Positions 12,454 to 24,513 of a stretch of 64,000 bases of DNA are shown here, in pieces. The notes below the pieces were generated by a model that did no database searches, was not told the DNA's origin, and saw only the letters and a program-made list of their open reading frames with translations. The stretch's first letter is position 1; each line of letters begins with the position of its first letter. This stretch comes from Gigantopelta aegis (lineage: Eukaryota; Mollusca; Gastropoda; Neomphalida; Peltospiridae): assembly GCF_016097555.1 (NCBI RefSeq), contig NC_054704.1, forward strand, positions 76,243,081-76,307,080, written 5' to 3'. Both the position numbers and the translations under genes were made by a program.

Positions 12454-12720
12454 AGATCGACACTCTATTTTTTGTTTAAAACAAAAAAATGTTAAAAATA
12501 AAGGAACAAAAATCATCGCATAAACTTTTGCATACGTACTGTTGTACTGTTTCAGAACAATATCTTGTTACATTTTTTATTTACGTTAACTTTCTACTAA
12601 CATTATTTTATAATTATTGTGTTTATCAAGTATTCGGCTTCGCAAGGAATTTCTGAGACTCGCCATAATTGTAAAGGTAAGAAATATATATTTTATTATG
12701 TTATGCTAAGTGAAAGTTAA
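12454..12720 (+). other. 3' flank of array gene 1
   Basis: Family-conserved sequence: AATAAA (12497), CGCATAAAC, TTTACGTTAAC, CTAACATTATTTTATAATTA, AAGTATTCGGCTT, GAGACTCGCCAT and AAAGGTAAGAAA near 12675. The last resembles a splice donor. Confidence 0.6.
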
Positions 12721-13960
12721 TTTATGTCTATAATAGTAAATTGTTGATAATAACCATGAGATGAAAAAAATATACAGATTATTGAAATACAAGTTTAAAT
12801 GTAAAATACATTTGAACACTGGGGTTCATTACTTTCCCACTTCAATTTTTCCCCACTCTAGTTTTTAAAAATTTAAATGATTCAAAACATCGTCTTAATT
12901 CTGAATACAAAAGATTACAAGCGCGTGTGTAGGAAATTTTGCAGGGGTGTTTAGTGGCGAGCGTAGCTTTTAGTGTGGTGCGTGTGAATGTCATACTAGT
13001 GTAACGAGCACGCACGCACGCACTACTACTACTACCACCACCACCAATTCACCCTGCACACGCTCCTGCTTTATACATGTAGTTTGTTATTTTGTTTTCT
13101 TTTGGGAGTTTTAACCTAGATATTTTTAACAAAGTTATATCAGTGAATGCATTTTAAAATAAGTTGAAAAAACTATTAACATTTTGTCGTGAGCAGGGAA
13201 GTCAAGACGACACCCCCCCCCCCCCCCCCCGACCCCACTCTGGATCTGCGCCTCCTTGGATTGTAAAATATCGCAGTTTTATTTACGGTTATAAGACGTC
13301 GGCACGTTTTCAATTGTGTGACAGCTGAGTCATTCTTGTACTGTGCATTTGCATCAAGCTGAATTCACAATTGCAGGTGTGCAGTAATAAAGTACGCATA
13401 TTCAGGTATTAATTTTGTGTTTGCCGTGAGGTAGTGTATGTTACGCAGATATTGTGAAGAATAATATGTAGACTTATTAATATTATTTTTAGAAAGATAT
13501 GTCATATGTTCATTTTTATTAGTTGCCTTTAGATTTGGGTCAGTCTTCCCTTACCATGTCCTAAAATAGAGCTATAGGTAGTGGCACGGGCGTACGAAGG
13601 TGCCAAAAAGTGGGGGAGGGGGGGGGGGCGCACACACACACATGCACATAATTATATGTATATTTTTTTTATATAAATCATCACTGCTGCTACAAAGTGG
13701 GGAAGGCACATGCCTCCTGCCCCCTGCCCCATGCCCCTTCCCCCCGCTTCCTACGCCAGTGGTAGTGGAGTGGCAACTAATAAAAATGAACATATGACAT
13801 ATCTTTCTAAAAGAAAAATAAGTCAGACTTGTGAATATGTAATTTAAGTCACTGGGCCGCCGTTTAAATAGGACGTTGTTCAAGTTACGTGGTCCTAGGT
13901 GCTCATAAAATGATAGGACAAGGTAAGGGAAGACTTTGGCTCAAGTCTAAAGGCGACGCC
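12720..13960. other. Intergenic sequence after array gene 1
   Basis: Degenerate CACACGCG-type repeat traces (12910-13075, 13195-13260), poly-C at 13206 and poly-G at 13612. No coding sequence recognised. Confidence 0.5.
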
Positions 13961-14011
13961 TCACAATACGAGTGCCTCTCTCTCACACTCACTCTCTCTC
14001 ACGCAGTCTTT

Positions 14012-14078
<67 letters not shown>

Positions 14079-14098
14079 CCCCCCCCCCCCCCCCCCCT
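14012..14098. repeat. (CT)n followed by poly-C
   Basis: About 60 bases of (CT)n then about 22 C. Confidence 0.95.
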
Positions 14099-14237
14099 CC
14101 GCCATATCGATGCTATGAACATCGTGTTTGTACGTTTTCGTTTACATAGCCCAATGTACAAAACACTAATTGTGTTAATTGACTACCTGTTGTAACAATA
14201 TCCACTATATCAAATAATCAAGGTTCTGAATTAAACG

Positions 14238-14471
14238 ATTTCTCGCTCCAGTCAGTGCACCACGACTGGTGTAAGAAAGGCCGTGGTATGTGCTATCTTG
14301 TCTATGGGATGGTGCATATAAAAGATCCCTTGTTGCTAATCGAAAAGAGTAGCCGATGAAGTGGCGACAGCGGGTTTCCTCTCTCAATATGTGTGGTCCT
14401 TAACCATATATCCGATGCCATATAACCGTAAATAAAATGTGCTGAGTGCGTCGTTAAATAAAAAAATTCCT
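14238..14471 (+). repeat. SINE, 5'-truncated, tail T2
   Basis: Begins inside the body (TTCTCGCTCCAGTCAGTGCA) and ends GAGTGCGTCGTTAAATAAA. Confidence 0.88.
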
Positions 14472-14545
14472 TATTTCCTGAATGGAATGTTTAAGACGTG
14501 ATCCTACATAGCAAAGATTCGAACACTATACGTCTTTCCACTAAG

Positions 14546-14876
14546 GGGGCGGGATTTAGTTCAGTCGGTTGAGTGCTCTCTTACGGTGCTTGCGTCGCAG
14601 GATCGAAACACTTCGGTAGATCCATTCGACTGATTGGGGGGTTTTTCTCGTTCCAACCAGTGCACAACAACTGGTCAAAGGCCATGGTATGTGCTTTCCT
14701 GTCTGTGGGAAAGTGCATGTATGAAAGATCCCTTGCTGCATTAGGAAAAATGTAGCGGGTTTCCTCTGATGACTGCGAGTCAAAATTACCATTTTTTTTA
14801 CATAAAATACTTGAATAGCTGATGATTAATTAATCAATGTGCTCTAGTGGTGCCGTTAAACAAAACAAACAAACAA
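14546..14876 (+). repeat. SINE, variant head / tail T1
   Basis: The head GGCGGGATTTAGTTCAGTCG differs from H1 and is shared with the copy at 18483. The tail ends GGTGCCGTTAAACAAAACAA. Confidence 0.85.
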
Positions 14877-15062
14877 ACTGTCTTTCCATCAACTATTTTA
14901 ACGTGTCTTCTTATGCTTCTTATACCATCCACACCCTCAATAATTCTAGTTTGGCTTGACATGAAAAGAAAAGGAAAATTGTTTTTGAAACAATAAACAA
15001 TCTACATAATATATAATACGGTCATAGTAGGAATGTCGTCTGCTCATGAAGTTTGAAATTAC

Positions 15063-15392
15063 AGGGGGCGGGACGTAGCCCCGTGGTAAAGCGCTCGCTC
15101 GATGCGCGGTTGGTCTGGGATCGATCCCCGTCGGTGGGCCCATTGGGCTATTTCTCGTTCCAGCCAATGCACTACGACTGGTATATTAAAGGCCGTGGTA
15201 TGTACTACCCTATCTGTGGGATGGTGCATATAGAAGAACCCTTGCTGCTAATCGAAAAGAGTAGTCCATGAAGTGGCGACAGCGGGTTTTCTCTATATTT
15301 GTGTGGACCTTAACCATATGTCTGACGCCATATAACCATAAATAAAATTTGTTGAGGGCGTCGTTAAATAAAACATTTCTTTATTTCTTTTT
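15063..15392 (+). repeat. SINE, head H1 / tail T2
   Basis: GGGGGCGGGACGTAGCCCCG head through GGGCGTCGTTAAATAAAACA tail. Confidence 0.9.
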
Positions 15393-15675
15393 TGAAATTA
15401 TATTTTCTTGGTTAGTTTAATTTCTATATTTGATTATAAACATGAACGATTTTTATTTCCAAAACACTATTTCCTTTTCTTGTTACCTCAAGCAAAACTG
15501 GAATTGACCGAAAAACAAAACAAAACAACACGCAAAAATAATAATAATAATAATAATAATAATATAATAAAATATAATATAATAGGTCATATTGTTTGCT
15601 AAAACAACAATTGCTACTCGCCGATCCCTTAATTTGTTAGCTGGCAAGTGTGGCATACAAACTCCAGCTCTTTGA

Positions 15676-16206
15676 AAAAGTTTGTTTTGTTTAACGACAC
15701 CACTAGAGAACATTGATTTATTAAGCCTAATCATTGACTATTGGATGTCACACATTTGATATTTCTGACATAGTCTCAAAGGAAGGAAGGAAAATATTTT
15801 ATTTAACGACGCACTGAACACATTTTTATTTACGGTTATATGGCGTCGGACATATGATTAAGGACCACACAGATATTGAGAGAGGAAACCCGCTGTCGCC
15901 ACTTCATGGGCTACTCTTTTCGATTAGCAGCAAGGGATCTTTTTTATGCACCATCCCACAAACAGGATAATACATACCACGGCCTTTGTTACACCAGTTG
16001 TGGAGCACTGGCTGGGACGAGAAATAGCCTTGTCTCAAAGGAGATCTGCGGCATTTTTTCCATTAGAGACAAGGGATGTTTTATATGCACAGACAGGACA
16101 GAACATACCACGGCATTTGATATACCAGTCATGGTTCACGGGTTGAGGAGGGAAACTAAATCAGAGAATGGGCCACGGTCTATACAGAGGGGGTTCGATC
16201 TAACCC
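15676..16206 (-). repeat. SINE (H1/T1) split by a younger SINE
   Basis: Tail at 15676-15783 and head part at 16032-16206, interrupted by 15784-16031. The target duplication GTCTCAAAGGA is at 15773-15783 and 16032-16042. It lies in the upstream region of array gene 2. Confidence 0.88.
15784..16031 (-). repeat. SINE with tail T2 nested in another SINE
   Basis: From AGGAAAATATTTTATTTAAC to GGGACGAGAAATAGCC; 5'-truncated at the head. Bounded by the 11-bp duplication noted for the host SINE. Confidence 0.88.
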
Positions 16207-16624
16207 TGCTCTAGGAGTAGCACTTTTCAAAATTAATATTTTCTCGATTCTTTCAACCCAAATTGCATAAAGACAAGGCGGTTTTCTCTTTCTTGTTGTA
16301 TATGCTATAACTGATACCAGTTTGGGTTAGGGGTGGACACGTGGCTTAGGCCTAACTTCCATATTGATTTCATTCTGAGAGTGCAGTATTTATTGTGCGT
16401 GCAGTGCGGATTCTGTATTTTCCACTACCATGCACAAAATGCAGATCTACTGAAAATCTACATTTAATTTCAGTGCCAGACAGTTCAATTTAATAATTAG
16501 CACATTAAAAAATAAAAATAATAATAAATAAAAAACTTAATTTATGTCCACGGTGTCACGGTCAGCGCAAAACTGACGTCGCCGACTGGCCAGTGACGTA
16601 AAGAATGGCAATTTCGTGCGGAAA

Positions 16625-16678
16625 TGACTGCGCATGTGCATGGCTGTCAAAAGATAATGTGAGGGGCGTGGTTTCCTG
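16625..16678 (+). promoter_or_regulatory. Shared upstream block of array gene 2
   Basis: TGACTGCGCATGTGC (NRF1-like), GATAATG (GATA) and GGGGCGTGG (KLF/Sp-like), with TGACGTAA (CRE/ATF-like) about 30 bases before. It ends 174 bases upstream of the ATG. Conserved in array genes 3-6, in the same order and spacing. No TATA box nearby. The motif-to-factor link is inference. Confidence 0.65.
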
Positions 16679-16851
16679 TAGTTAACTGGCTACAGTGACT
16701 ATTATTATGTTGTTCAAGACCTGAAGTGAGATGACAAATTCTAGTCGGGTTCATTGGTTGAAAATTTAATCCCGCAATTTCGGTAACTTCGTGCTGAGTT
16801 GGGTTTGTTTTGTTGTTGTTGTTGTTTTGACGCCTGAACAATTTAAACGCG

Positions 16852-18207
16852 ATGGGGGATAAGAACCCAACGCCAAAGATAGAAGACCATTACCTTGGAC
16901 CCCTTCCGTATTTTGAATCATTAGGGCTTTCATGTGTCAGTCATAACCGACATAAATTTACTATACTAGAAAATGAAATTGAAATCAAGTTGAAAGCGAA
17001 GAAGCCAGTCAAGATTACCACGCAAATGATCAATGTCAGCGACGACGGGAAAAACGTGTCCGAATACATTTTCACGCAAAGGAAAGGTGAAATCATCTAC
17101 TTCATGATTAACTTCCCCGAATGTGGCATTTACAAGTTTGAGGTATATGCTCTGAGCGCAAACGACAAACACAAAGCAATGCATAATGTGTTTGGCTATC
17201 TGATCACAGTGGACCAGGCAACAAAAACTGTTCATGAGTTCCCCAAGCAGTACACTCAGTGGGACGACGGCTGCTTCTTGTACAAACCACTCGTCCTCGA
17301 CTCAACCTCTTATCTCGAAAATGTCGACTTCAAGGTCTACATCCCCAATGCGAAACAGGTGGCGGTCGTTGTTAACTGCAACGAATGGCACCCTTTGGAA
17401 TTAAAGGGAGAGAACTTCGAGGGCTCGGTTACTCTGAGAAGCACAGACGACAATGTGAGGATAAGTGCTAATTACGATGAGAGTACCACATATGCAACTC
17501 TCTTGGAGTACATAATTTCTGATGCGGAAAAGACGGATGACCCATGGCCACTGGTAGAAGGCAACTATCTTGGGTCCCTGGGAAACTTTACTAAATTCGG
17601 GTTTGTAACCGACAGTCATAAGACAGAGAAATTTTCTACATCCAAGAATGAATGCGAAATCAAGATGAAAACGAAGAAGGATGTCAGAACCAAAGCGCTG
17701 TTAATCGATTGCGCTGACCAATCGAAAGAAATGTCCCATTGCGTTTTCACGCAAAGGAAGGATGACACCATTTTCTACAACATCATCTTCCCCAAATCTG
17801 GCTTCTACAAGTTTGAAATATTTGCTCTGCCCGCATCCGATGAAAGTAAGTCTTTGATAAACGTTTTTAATTATTTGATCAAAGCTACCGGAGAGACAAA
17901 AGAGGGATATGGCTACCCCAAGCAGTACACCCAGTGGGAAGGCGGCTGCTACCTGTACGAACCACTCGTCCTCAACTCGTCCTCTGATCTCAAAAACGTC
18001 AGCTTCAAGGTTCATATCCCCAAAGCGAAAGCGGTGGCGATCATTGTTGACGGCAAAGAATGGCACTATTTGGAATTAAAGGGAGAGAACTTTGAGGGCA
18101 CGGTTGATCTGGAAGCCTGCCGACACAAAGGGGTCGGGGTCATGTTAGATGCTAACTTTGGAGAAGAGAGTGACACGTATCAAAGGCTCCTGGAGTACAA
18201 GATTTAA
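16852..18207 (+). CDS. Array gene 2: two-module KY-type Ig-like repeat protein
   Basis: Encodes 451 aa in one exon-like ORF. Module 1 (about residues 10-222) is the most diverged in the array: GCFLYKP replaces GCYLYEP and NVFGYLI replaces NVFNYLI. Module 2 (about 237-451) has the canonical FPKSGFYKF, NVFNYLI, YPKQYTQW, GCYLYEP and WHYLELKGENFEG. The linker (SDAEKTDDPWPLVEG) is shorter than in the other multi-module genes and has no Met at the fossil-start position. The start has the conserved AATTTAAACGCG-ATGG context, 174 bases below the shared upstream block (16625-16678). The 3' flank keeps the family sequence (GGCATAAACG, TTTACGTTAAC, ACTCGCCAT). No AATAAA is evident directly after the stop. 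No catalytic residues, signal peptide or membrane helix are seen. The KY-like assignment is by motif pattern. Confidence 0.8.
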   Translation: MGDKNPTPKIEDHYLGPLPYFESLGLSCVSHNRHKFTILENEIEIKLKAKKPVKITTQMINVSDDGKNVSEYIFTQRKGEIIYFMINFPECGIYKFEVYALSANDKHKAMHNVFGYLITVDQATKTVHEFPKQYTQWDDGCFLYKPLVLDSTSYLENVDFKVYIPNAKQVAVVVNCNEWHPLELKGENFEGSVTLRSTDDNVRISANYDESTTYATLLEYIISDAEKTDDPWPLVEGNYLGSLGNFTKFGFVTDSHKTEKFSTSKNECEIKMKTKKDVRTKALLIDCADQSKEMSHCVFTQRKDDTIFYNIIFPKSGFYKFEIFALPASDESKSLINVFNYLIKATGETKEGYGYPKQYTQWEGGCYLYEPLVLNSSSDLKNVSFKVHIPKAKAVAIIVDGKEWHYLELKGENFEGTVDLEACRHKGVGVMLDANFGEESDTYQRLLEYKI

Positions 18208-18401
18208 AGATCGATGCTGCCTTTTGTTTAAAAAGAAAAAGGAAAAAAAAAAAACATTCGTGGCATAAACGTTTGCATACAGCTGTTATATTTTTATTTA
18301 CGTTAACTTTCTAACTTTTTTTTAATTACTTTTTTTTATCAAGTATTCGGCCTTGTTAGGAATTTCTGAGACTCGCCATATTTGTAATTGTAAGAAATAT
18401 A

Positions 18402-18435
<34 letters not shown>

Positions 18436-18482
18436 GTTTTAAATAGCAATAAGTATATCTTATAGTTTTCATTACTCGTTGA

Positions 18483-18670
18483 GGGGCGGGATCTAGTTTA
18501 GTCGGCAGAGTGCTTGCTTTAGGAACTTGTATTGTGGGATATATCATTGTCTGACTGGGTGCTTGCGTCCTAATCAGTACTGGTATATCAAAGTCCGTGG
18601 CATGTGGGAAAGTGCATATAAACGATCTGATGCTGCTAAGGGGCAAATGTAGCGGGATTTCCTTTAAAGT
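18483..18670 (+). repeat. SINE fragment, variant head
   Basis: GGGCGGGATCTAGTTTAGTC head as at 14546; the tail is lost after CGGGATTTCC. Confidence 0.75.
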
Positions 18671-19132
18671 TTAACAGTCTCTGGTTACCATATTATAACA
18701 TCATGTACAAATATGAAATACAAGCTCAAACGCACTTTTAAAAAAACGTGTGTCTTCGCTATCAACGGATATCGTCAAAAGTATACGCTCGATTCGTCGC
18801 ATGTGCCGCCATTTCTCGGCTAAGCACAAACAACAGCCTGTTGTTAGTTTCAGTTAACACGTGCCTTTGCGGATTTGAAATTGTAGGGGTCGTCTCAAAA
18901 AATGAAATGAGAAATCTTGCGCTGTACGAAGAACGTTCGGTTCAGGATACGGTACTAGAGTCTTTCGTTAAAACTGGTTTGATCTTGACAACGTATAATA
19001 CTATTATCGACAATCGTACCTTCCTATTTCAGAATTAATATTTTATAAAGTGTTAGAACTTTCAAAGTTTAGTTTGTATAACACATTGAGCGTGTATATT
19101 CAAATAAATATTCTTTCGTATGGAAAGGGTAA

Positions 19133-19565
19133 AGTTAGTTTGTTTTGTTTAACGATATCAATGTTAGAGCATATTGATTTATTAATCATCGGCTATTGGA
19201 AGTCAAATATTTGGTAATTTTGAAATAAAATCTTAGAGAGGAAACGGGTATATGTGAAGGGGGAGGGTATTGGGGGTCAAAACACTTATTTGCCCAAGGT
19301 AAACAAAATTGAAATATATTTTCTGGGAGAGCATGACGCCATATAAACTTCGCTCAATACAGTCTGTAACCCTCATTCCCGCTAAAATCACACGCGCCTT
19401 GGAAACCCGCTACAGTTTTTTAGCAAGGGATCGTTTATATGCACCATCCCACAGACAGGATATCACATACCATGGCCTTTTATATACCAGTCATGGCGCA
19501 CTGGCTGGAACGAGCCCGCCGATGGGGATCGATCCTAGACCGACCGCGCAATTAAAACAAAACCC
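19133..19565 (-). repeat. SINE (H1/T1) interrupted by another short repeat
   Basis: Tail 19133-19245 and body/head 19400-19565. The intervening 150 bases (GGGGTCAAAACAC ... CACGCGCC) belong to the GGAGCATG/CACACGCG repeat family seen elsewhere in the window. Confidence 0.82.
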
Positions 19566-21641
19566 CACCTTTTTAGGTCTAAATAATGAATAGAAATAAC
19601 ATATAGTCTTGATAAATGATACGTAAATCGAATACACCGACATCTTCCTCTCCCCTTAGAGCACATAACTACTGACACTTCCTTAGATGTAACGCGTATG
19701 CCAACCTATGACCACTGTTAAAATTTCAAGGCAAATCCCCCACCGACCTCTGGCTATAAATATGTTTTGGAGATATGAGACGACCCCTCAATCAAGACAG
19801 TTAAATTTGTTCAAAATCACGTGAGAAGCTCAGCGCCTGCGCAAATCACGTAAAGTTCCAGTTCTACTGGCGTCCCGCAAATTGAAGAAAAACAAAGCTG
19901 GCCATTGCGTTTGTAGTTGATCTAGATATTGTAGATAAGCGAGCATTACCAATCTATAGCGATGTGGTGGACCTTATATGTACCAAACAGAACTGGATCA
20001 TCCATTCTAAATGCTTAAATAATACAAAAATATTCCAGGGACTGCAGCTTTAAGACTTAGAAATTACTCAAAATATGTTTTACTCAAAATATGTTTGACA
20101 TTCAGTAGCCGATGATTAATACATCAATGTGCTCTAGCTGCATCGTTAAACAAACACACAAAAACAGTTTTTTGTTCGTTGTTTCTATACAACAGGGTGT
20201 TGCATCTGTACGGCTTAAAAATAACGCTACTACTAACTATTTTATTTTGTTTCTCAAGTGTAGTTAAGTTCAGTTGACAACATTTCCAAACCTTCATCTA
20301 TACATCATTAGGCCGCCATATAAATAGGAAGAACTGGCGCGGGTCCAGGGGGAGGGGGTGGTCGATTTTTAAAATTCCCATGGCTCAAGCCTACCAAACA
20401 GCTATCATCACAGGCAGGGGTGTGTGTGGGTCGAAACACTTCGCTGCTCAAGAAACATTTCATTTTTCTTAATATATTTTCTGGGGAGGGACCGTGACTC
20501 GACTCTCTTATAAACTTCAGTTGACATAATCTAGACCCCTTCCTGCTAGTGTGTCTATTAATATTTATTGATTTCAAAGGTAAGACATATCGAGGGGTTA
20601 GTGCCAGAACCACTTGTCTCCTTTCCACTTCAATCTGAGAAAACTGCACTGAAAACTTTGGAATGCACTTAAAAATCGGAAACTTAACTTTTGTTAAATA
20701 TTTTGCTTTTAGATGCTAGCAGTTATTTGTTTTAGTATAAACCTTAAAAGTTTTGTCTGCTAATAATAATAAATCATGATGTAATTAGATGAAGAACTAT
20801 TTAATTTATTCTGGCTCCTGGAACTTGAACACAAACAGCTCCAACCAGCATGCCAGAGCAATCTATTTTATAAACAGTTTTTCTTACAGTCCAGCATATG
20901 TGACAAATTGTGTGAAATCTCAAGTCAATAATAATGTTATCTTGCAGTGAGTCCACGTGGCATACAGTAAAAGTTTAATTTCGCAGCAGCTCTGAGACAC
21001 CTAATTGGGTCTGTGTTGTTAATACTTTGAAAATGTATTGGAGGCAGGAAGTAATTGTAAACAATAACAAATTATATTTGGATGGCAGACACTGGGAAGG
21101 GTCATGGGTGTTTCCAGCTGTGTTTACAGTAACCTTATCCTACACTGAGATGGTGAATCGGGCTCCCTGATATTGTAGCAGGTTGCTAGAAGCTCTTAAC
21201 AACTTTAGAAAAACTATTTGTCAAACAAAGCAAAGCCTTAAAACCAGTTATAACAGATATATTTGTTATACTAATTATTACATGAAATGTAAGCTATCAT
21301 ACCAGTTATAACAGATATATTTATTACACTAATTAAACACAAAATGTAAGCTATCAGAGTAAACTGCACCATTTACTGTTGAGCTACTGACTGAATTAAT
21401 AATCAACCGTTAAGATAAGTTAATACGTTTAATGATTTTTAATACATAATAATTTAACGAAACAAAATGAATACAGGGCCAGTAACTATATTCGGCATTT
21501 TTCCTTAAAAAGTTTTCACTCGTTTTAAAATGTCTACGTTTTGACATGTTCTAAAACAAATGTTCTTCAACTTAGCAGTAACCACTTTGTTATAATGACC
21601 AGAGATCCCTCATCATTGGAACATCTGAAATGTTACAATTA
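19566..21641. other. Intergenic sequence between array genes 2 and 3
   Basis: AT-rich; contains a SINE tail (20085) and a GGAGCATG-type repeat (20430-20560). ATAACAGATATATTT occurs twice at 21250 and 21310 as a short local duplication. No gene seen. Confidence 0.5.
20085..20163 (+). repeat. SINE T1 tail fragment
   Basis: TGTTTGACATTCAGTAGCCG ... GTTAAACAAACAC only. Confidence 0.75.
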
Positions 21642-22022
21642 GACCGGCCTCGGTGGCGTCGTGGCAGGCCATCGGTCTACAGGCTGGTAGGTACTGGGTT
21701 CGGATCCCAGTCGAGGCATGGGATTTTTAATCCAGATACCGACTCCAAACCTGAGTGAGTGCTCCGCAAGGCTCAATGGGTAGGTGTAAACCACTTGCAC
21801 CGACCAGTGATCCATAACTGGTTCAACAAAGGCCATGGTTTGTGCTATCCTGCCTGTGGGAAGCGCAAATAAAAGATCCCTTGCTGCCAATCGGAAGAGT
21901 AGCCCATGTAATGGCGACAGCGGGTTTCCTCTCAAAATCTGTGTGGTCCTTAACCATATGTCTGACGCCATATAACCGTAAATAAAAATGTGTCGAGTGC
22001 GTTATAAAACATTTCTTTCTTT
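21642..22022 (+). repeat. SINE, head H2 / tail T2, with target duplication
   Basis: GACCGGCCTCGGTGGCGTCG head with B-box GGGTTCGGATCCC; the tail ends in TTTCTT. TGTTACAATTA flanks both ends (21631-21641, 22023-22033). Confidence 0.93.
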
Positions 22023-22361
22023 TGTTACAATTATTCCAGTTAATGTAGTAATATCTAGATATTTTAGCCCAGAAAATATGAATGTGCATATATTTCAACT
22101 ACTACAATGAACTATATGTATTATTAGTATGCATATTTATTTTATTTCATTTATATAAAGGGGTCGCTTCTTCTAACCAATTATTATAATATGAACTACC
22201 ATGAAGGGACTCTGATTTAAAGAAAAATACTTGACCTTTATCTACTAATTCATGTTCAACTATATGTCAAATATTATATAATCTATAAAATATACAATGA
22301 CTAGAAAAGTTACAATCCTGTGATGATGCCTTTAAAATATATAAACTAATTTCCCTCTATG

Positions 22362-22754
22362 ACCGGCCTCGGTGGCGTCGTGGTTAGGCCATCGGGCAAC
22401 AGGCTGGTAGGTACTGGGTTCCGATCCCAGTCAAGGCATGGGATTTTTAATCCAGATACTGACTCCAAACCCTGAGTGTGTGCTCCGCAAGGCTCAATGG
22501 GTAGGTGTAAACCACTTGCACCGACCAGTGATCCATAACTGGTTCAACAAAAGCCATGGTTTGTGCTATTCTGCCTGTGGAAAACGCAAATAAAAGATCG
22601 CTTGCTGCTAATCGAAAAGAGTAGCCCATGAAGTGGCGACAGCGGGTTTCCTCTCAAAATCTGTGTGGTCCTTAACCATATGTCTGACGCCATATAACCG
22701 TAAATAAAATGTGTTGAGTGCGTCGTTAAATAAAACATTCTTTCTTTCTTTTTG
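22362..22754 (+). repeat. SINE, head H2 / tail T2, with target duplication
   Basis: Same type as the copy 720 bases upstream. TCCCTCTATG flanks both ends (22352-22361, 22755-22764). Confidence 0.93.
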
Positions 22755-22997
22755 TCCCTCTATGCTAAGTAAATTAAAATATTTTATTGCGTATGGTCAT
22801 AAAACATTTATCATCTTTGGGCCGGCATCCTTATTACAATAAACAATTCCCAGGCATTTTTATTTTAAATTGCAACCTAAATTTATTTTTTACATAATAT
22901 TCAAATTGTCTACAAAATACAGACATAGCTAAATCATAATTTTTAACTAAGGTTGTTGCATATGGGAGCCATGTTTAAAAAAAAAAAAAAAAAAAAA

Positions 22998-23302
22998 AAA
23001 GGAATTTTATATTTAATGACACACTCAACTCAACTACAGGTATGAGGTGTCAGACACGTGGTTAATGACCACAAATATATTTTAGAGAGGAAACTATGGG
23101 CAACTATTTTTTTTATTAGCACCAAGGGATCTTTAATATATGCATCATCCCACAGATAGGATAGTACATATCATGGTCTGTAACACAGTTGTGAAGCACT
23201 GGCTGGAACGAGAAATAGTCCAATGATTCCACTAACAGGGATCGATCCTAGACTGACCGTACACCAAGCCAGCACTTTACTACTGGGCTGCGTCCTGACC
23301 CT
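22998..23302 (-). repeat. SINE, head H1 / tail T2, diverged
   Basis: TTTAATGACACACTCAACTC tail, body ACAGATAGGATAGTACATA, head CTTTACTACTGGGCTGCGT. Confidence 0.82.
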
Positions 23303-23483
23303 GACAAATTAATTTAATTATATTTTTTTTCTCTAATACACATAGTAACAACTTTCCTATTTAACTAGTTTCTCTGTCTCTGTTCAGTTAATATTTTCTT
23401 AACTGCGTGTTTCTTCTGTAGAACTAAATGAACTCTGCAATCACTTGTGATTAAACTATTTACATAACCGGCATTTATTCACC

Positions 23484-23725
23484 AACTATTATCCTGTTCA
23501 ATTATTTAGACCCAAAGTTTTTTGCAAATGTTACGTTTATTTCCTATTCGATATAGGTTTTCTTTGCATTTACATGAAAACAAACCCAAACCCCGACAGG
23601 TTTTATATACAAATCATCATATAAAATGCACGAAGTTGACTTAATGCCACGTTTTAAAAATCTCTGTATCTTTTGAATGCACGTTATTTCTCCTATAAAC
23701 AACTACGGTCATTTGCATATCAAAA
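23484..23725 (+). repeat. Left arm of a 242-bp inverted repeat
   Basis: Reverse complement of 27352-27593 with only scattered mismatches (AACTATTATCCTGTTC ... CATTTGCATATCAAAA). Weaker similarity continues about 40 bases inward. Confidence 0.85.
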
Positions 23726-24159
23726 CATTGGGATCTGAGGCTACGTGAAGGCCATTATAGCGTGTTTCACTAAATCAAGGTTATTATTGTTTTGCAGTGT
23801 GTAACAGCATTGTCTAATCTTTCCGTTAAACATAGATGTAAACAAACAGAACATGTAACCCTTTCTTGTAGGTGCATTATATTTAATAAATTTAGCTAAT
23901 GTATTATGTATTTTTATTTTATTATATCAATTATATATTAGCATACCATACCTAACCTAACACAACTGAGGTGTAGCACAGTAATAAACACAAATCACCT
24001 CACACACCACAGGAATGTGCTTTCCAAATTTATAAATAAATTTAATGCAGGGCCGGACCCAGAAGACCAGGGGGGGGGGGGGGGAGAGATAAAATGTCAA
24101 AGGCCACCAACATCAAATAATAATAAAAATGTTATTTAATTTGCCTCTAAATTGTGAAC

Positions 24160-24160
24160 T

Positions 24161-24212
<52 letters not shown>
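24160..24212. repeat. (TA)n microsatellite
   Basis: About 48 bases of (TA)n. A poly-G run lies 90 bases upstream (24071-24084). Confidence 0.9.
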
Positions 24213-24219
<7 letters not shown>

Positions 24220-24513
24220 GGTATTTAGGGTGGTGCTAGGGGCTGGGGTTTGGGGGTTGGGTGTTACATTTGTAATGCGAAAAACCAAAGGGCTATTGTT
24301 CGGACTCGTATGGGTTCAACCACTTTTTCATCCCGCGGACACAGCCCTGAATGTTCAAAATACGATAGCATTGCTTGGTCAATAACATCATTATTTCGAT
24401 CTATGACTGCACGTGCTATTGTAGCAATGTGTAAAATACAAGTTAGGTAGGGTATATAAATTCATTGAAACTGTATTAGTCGACATTCTTGTTATTGTTA
24501 TTTGAGGAAAAAT

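Noticed and set aside
18748-19038. 96-codon open frame with protein-like composition
   Set aside because: No recognisable motif, no conserved start context and no paralog in the array flanks; kept as unsupported.
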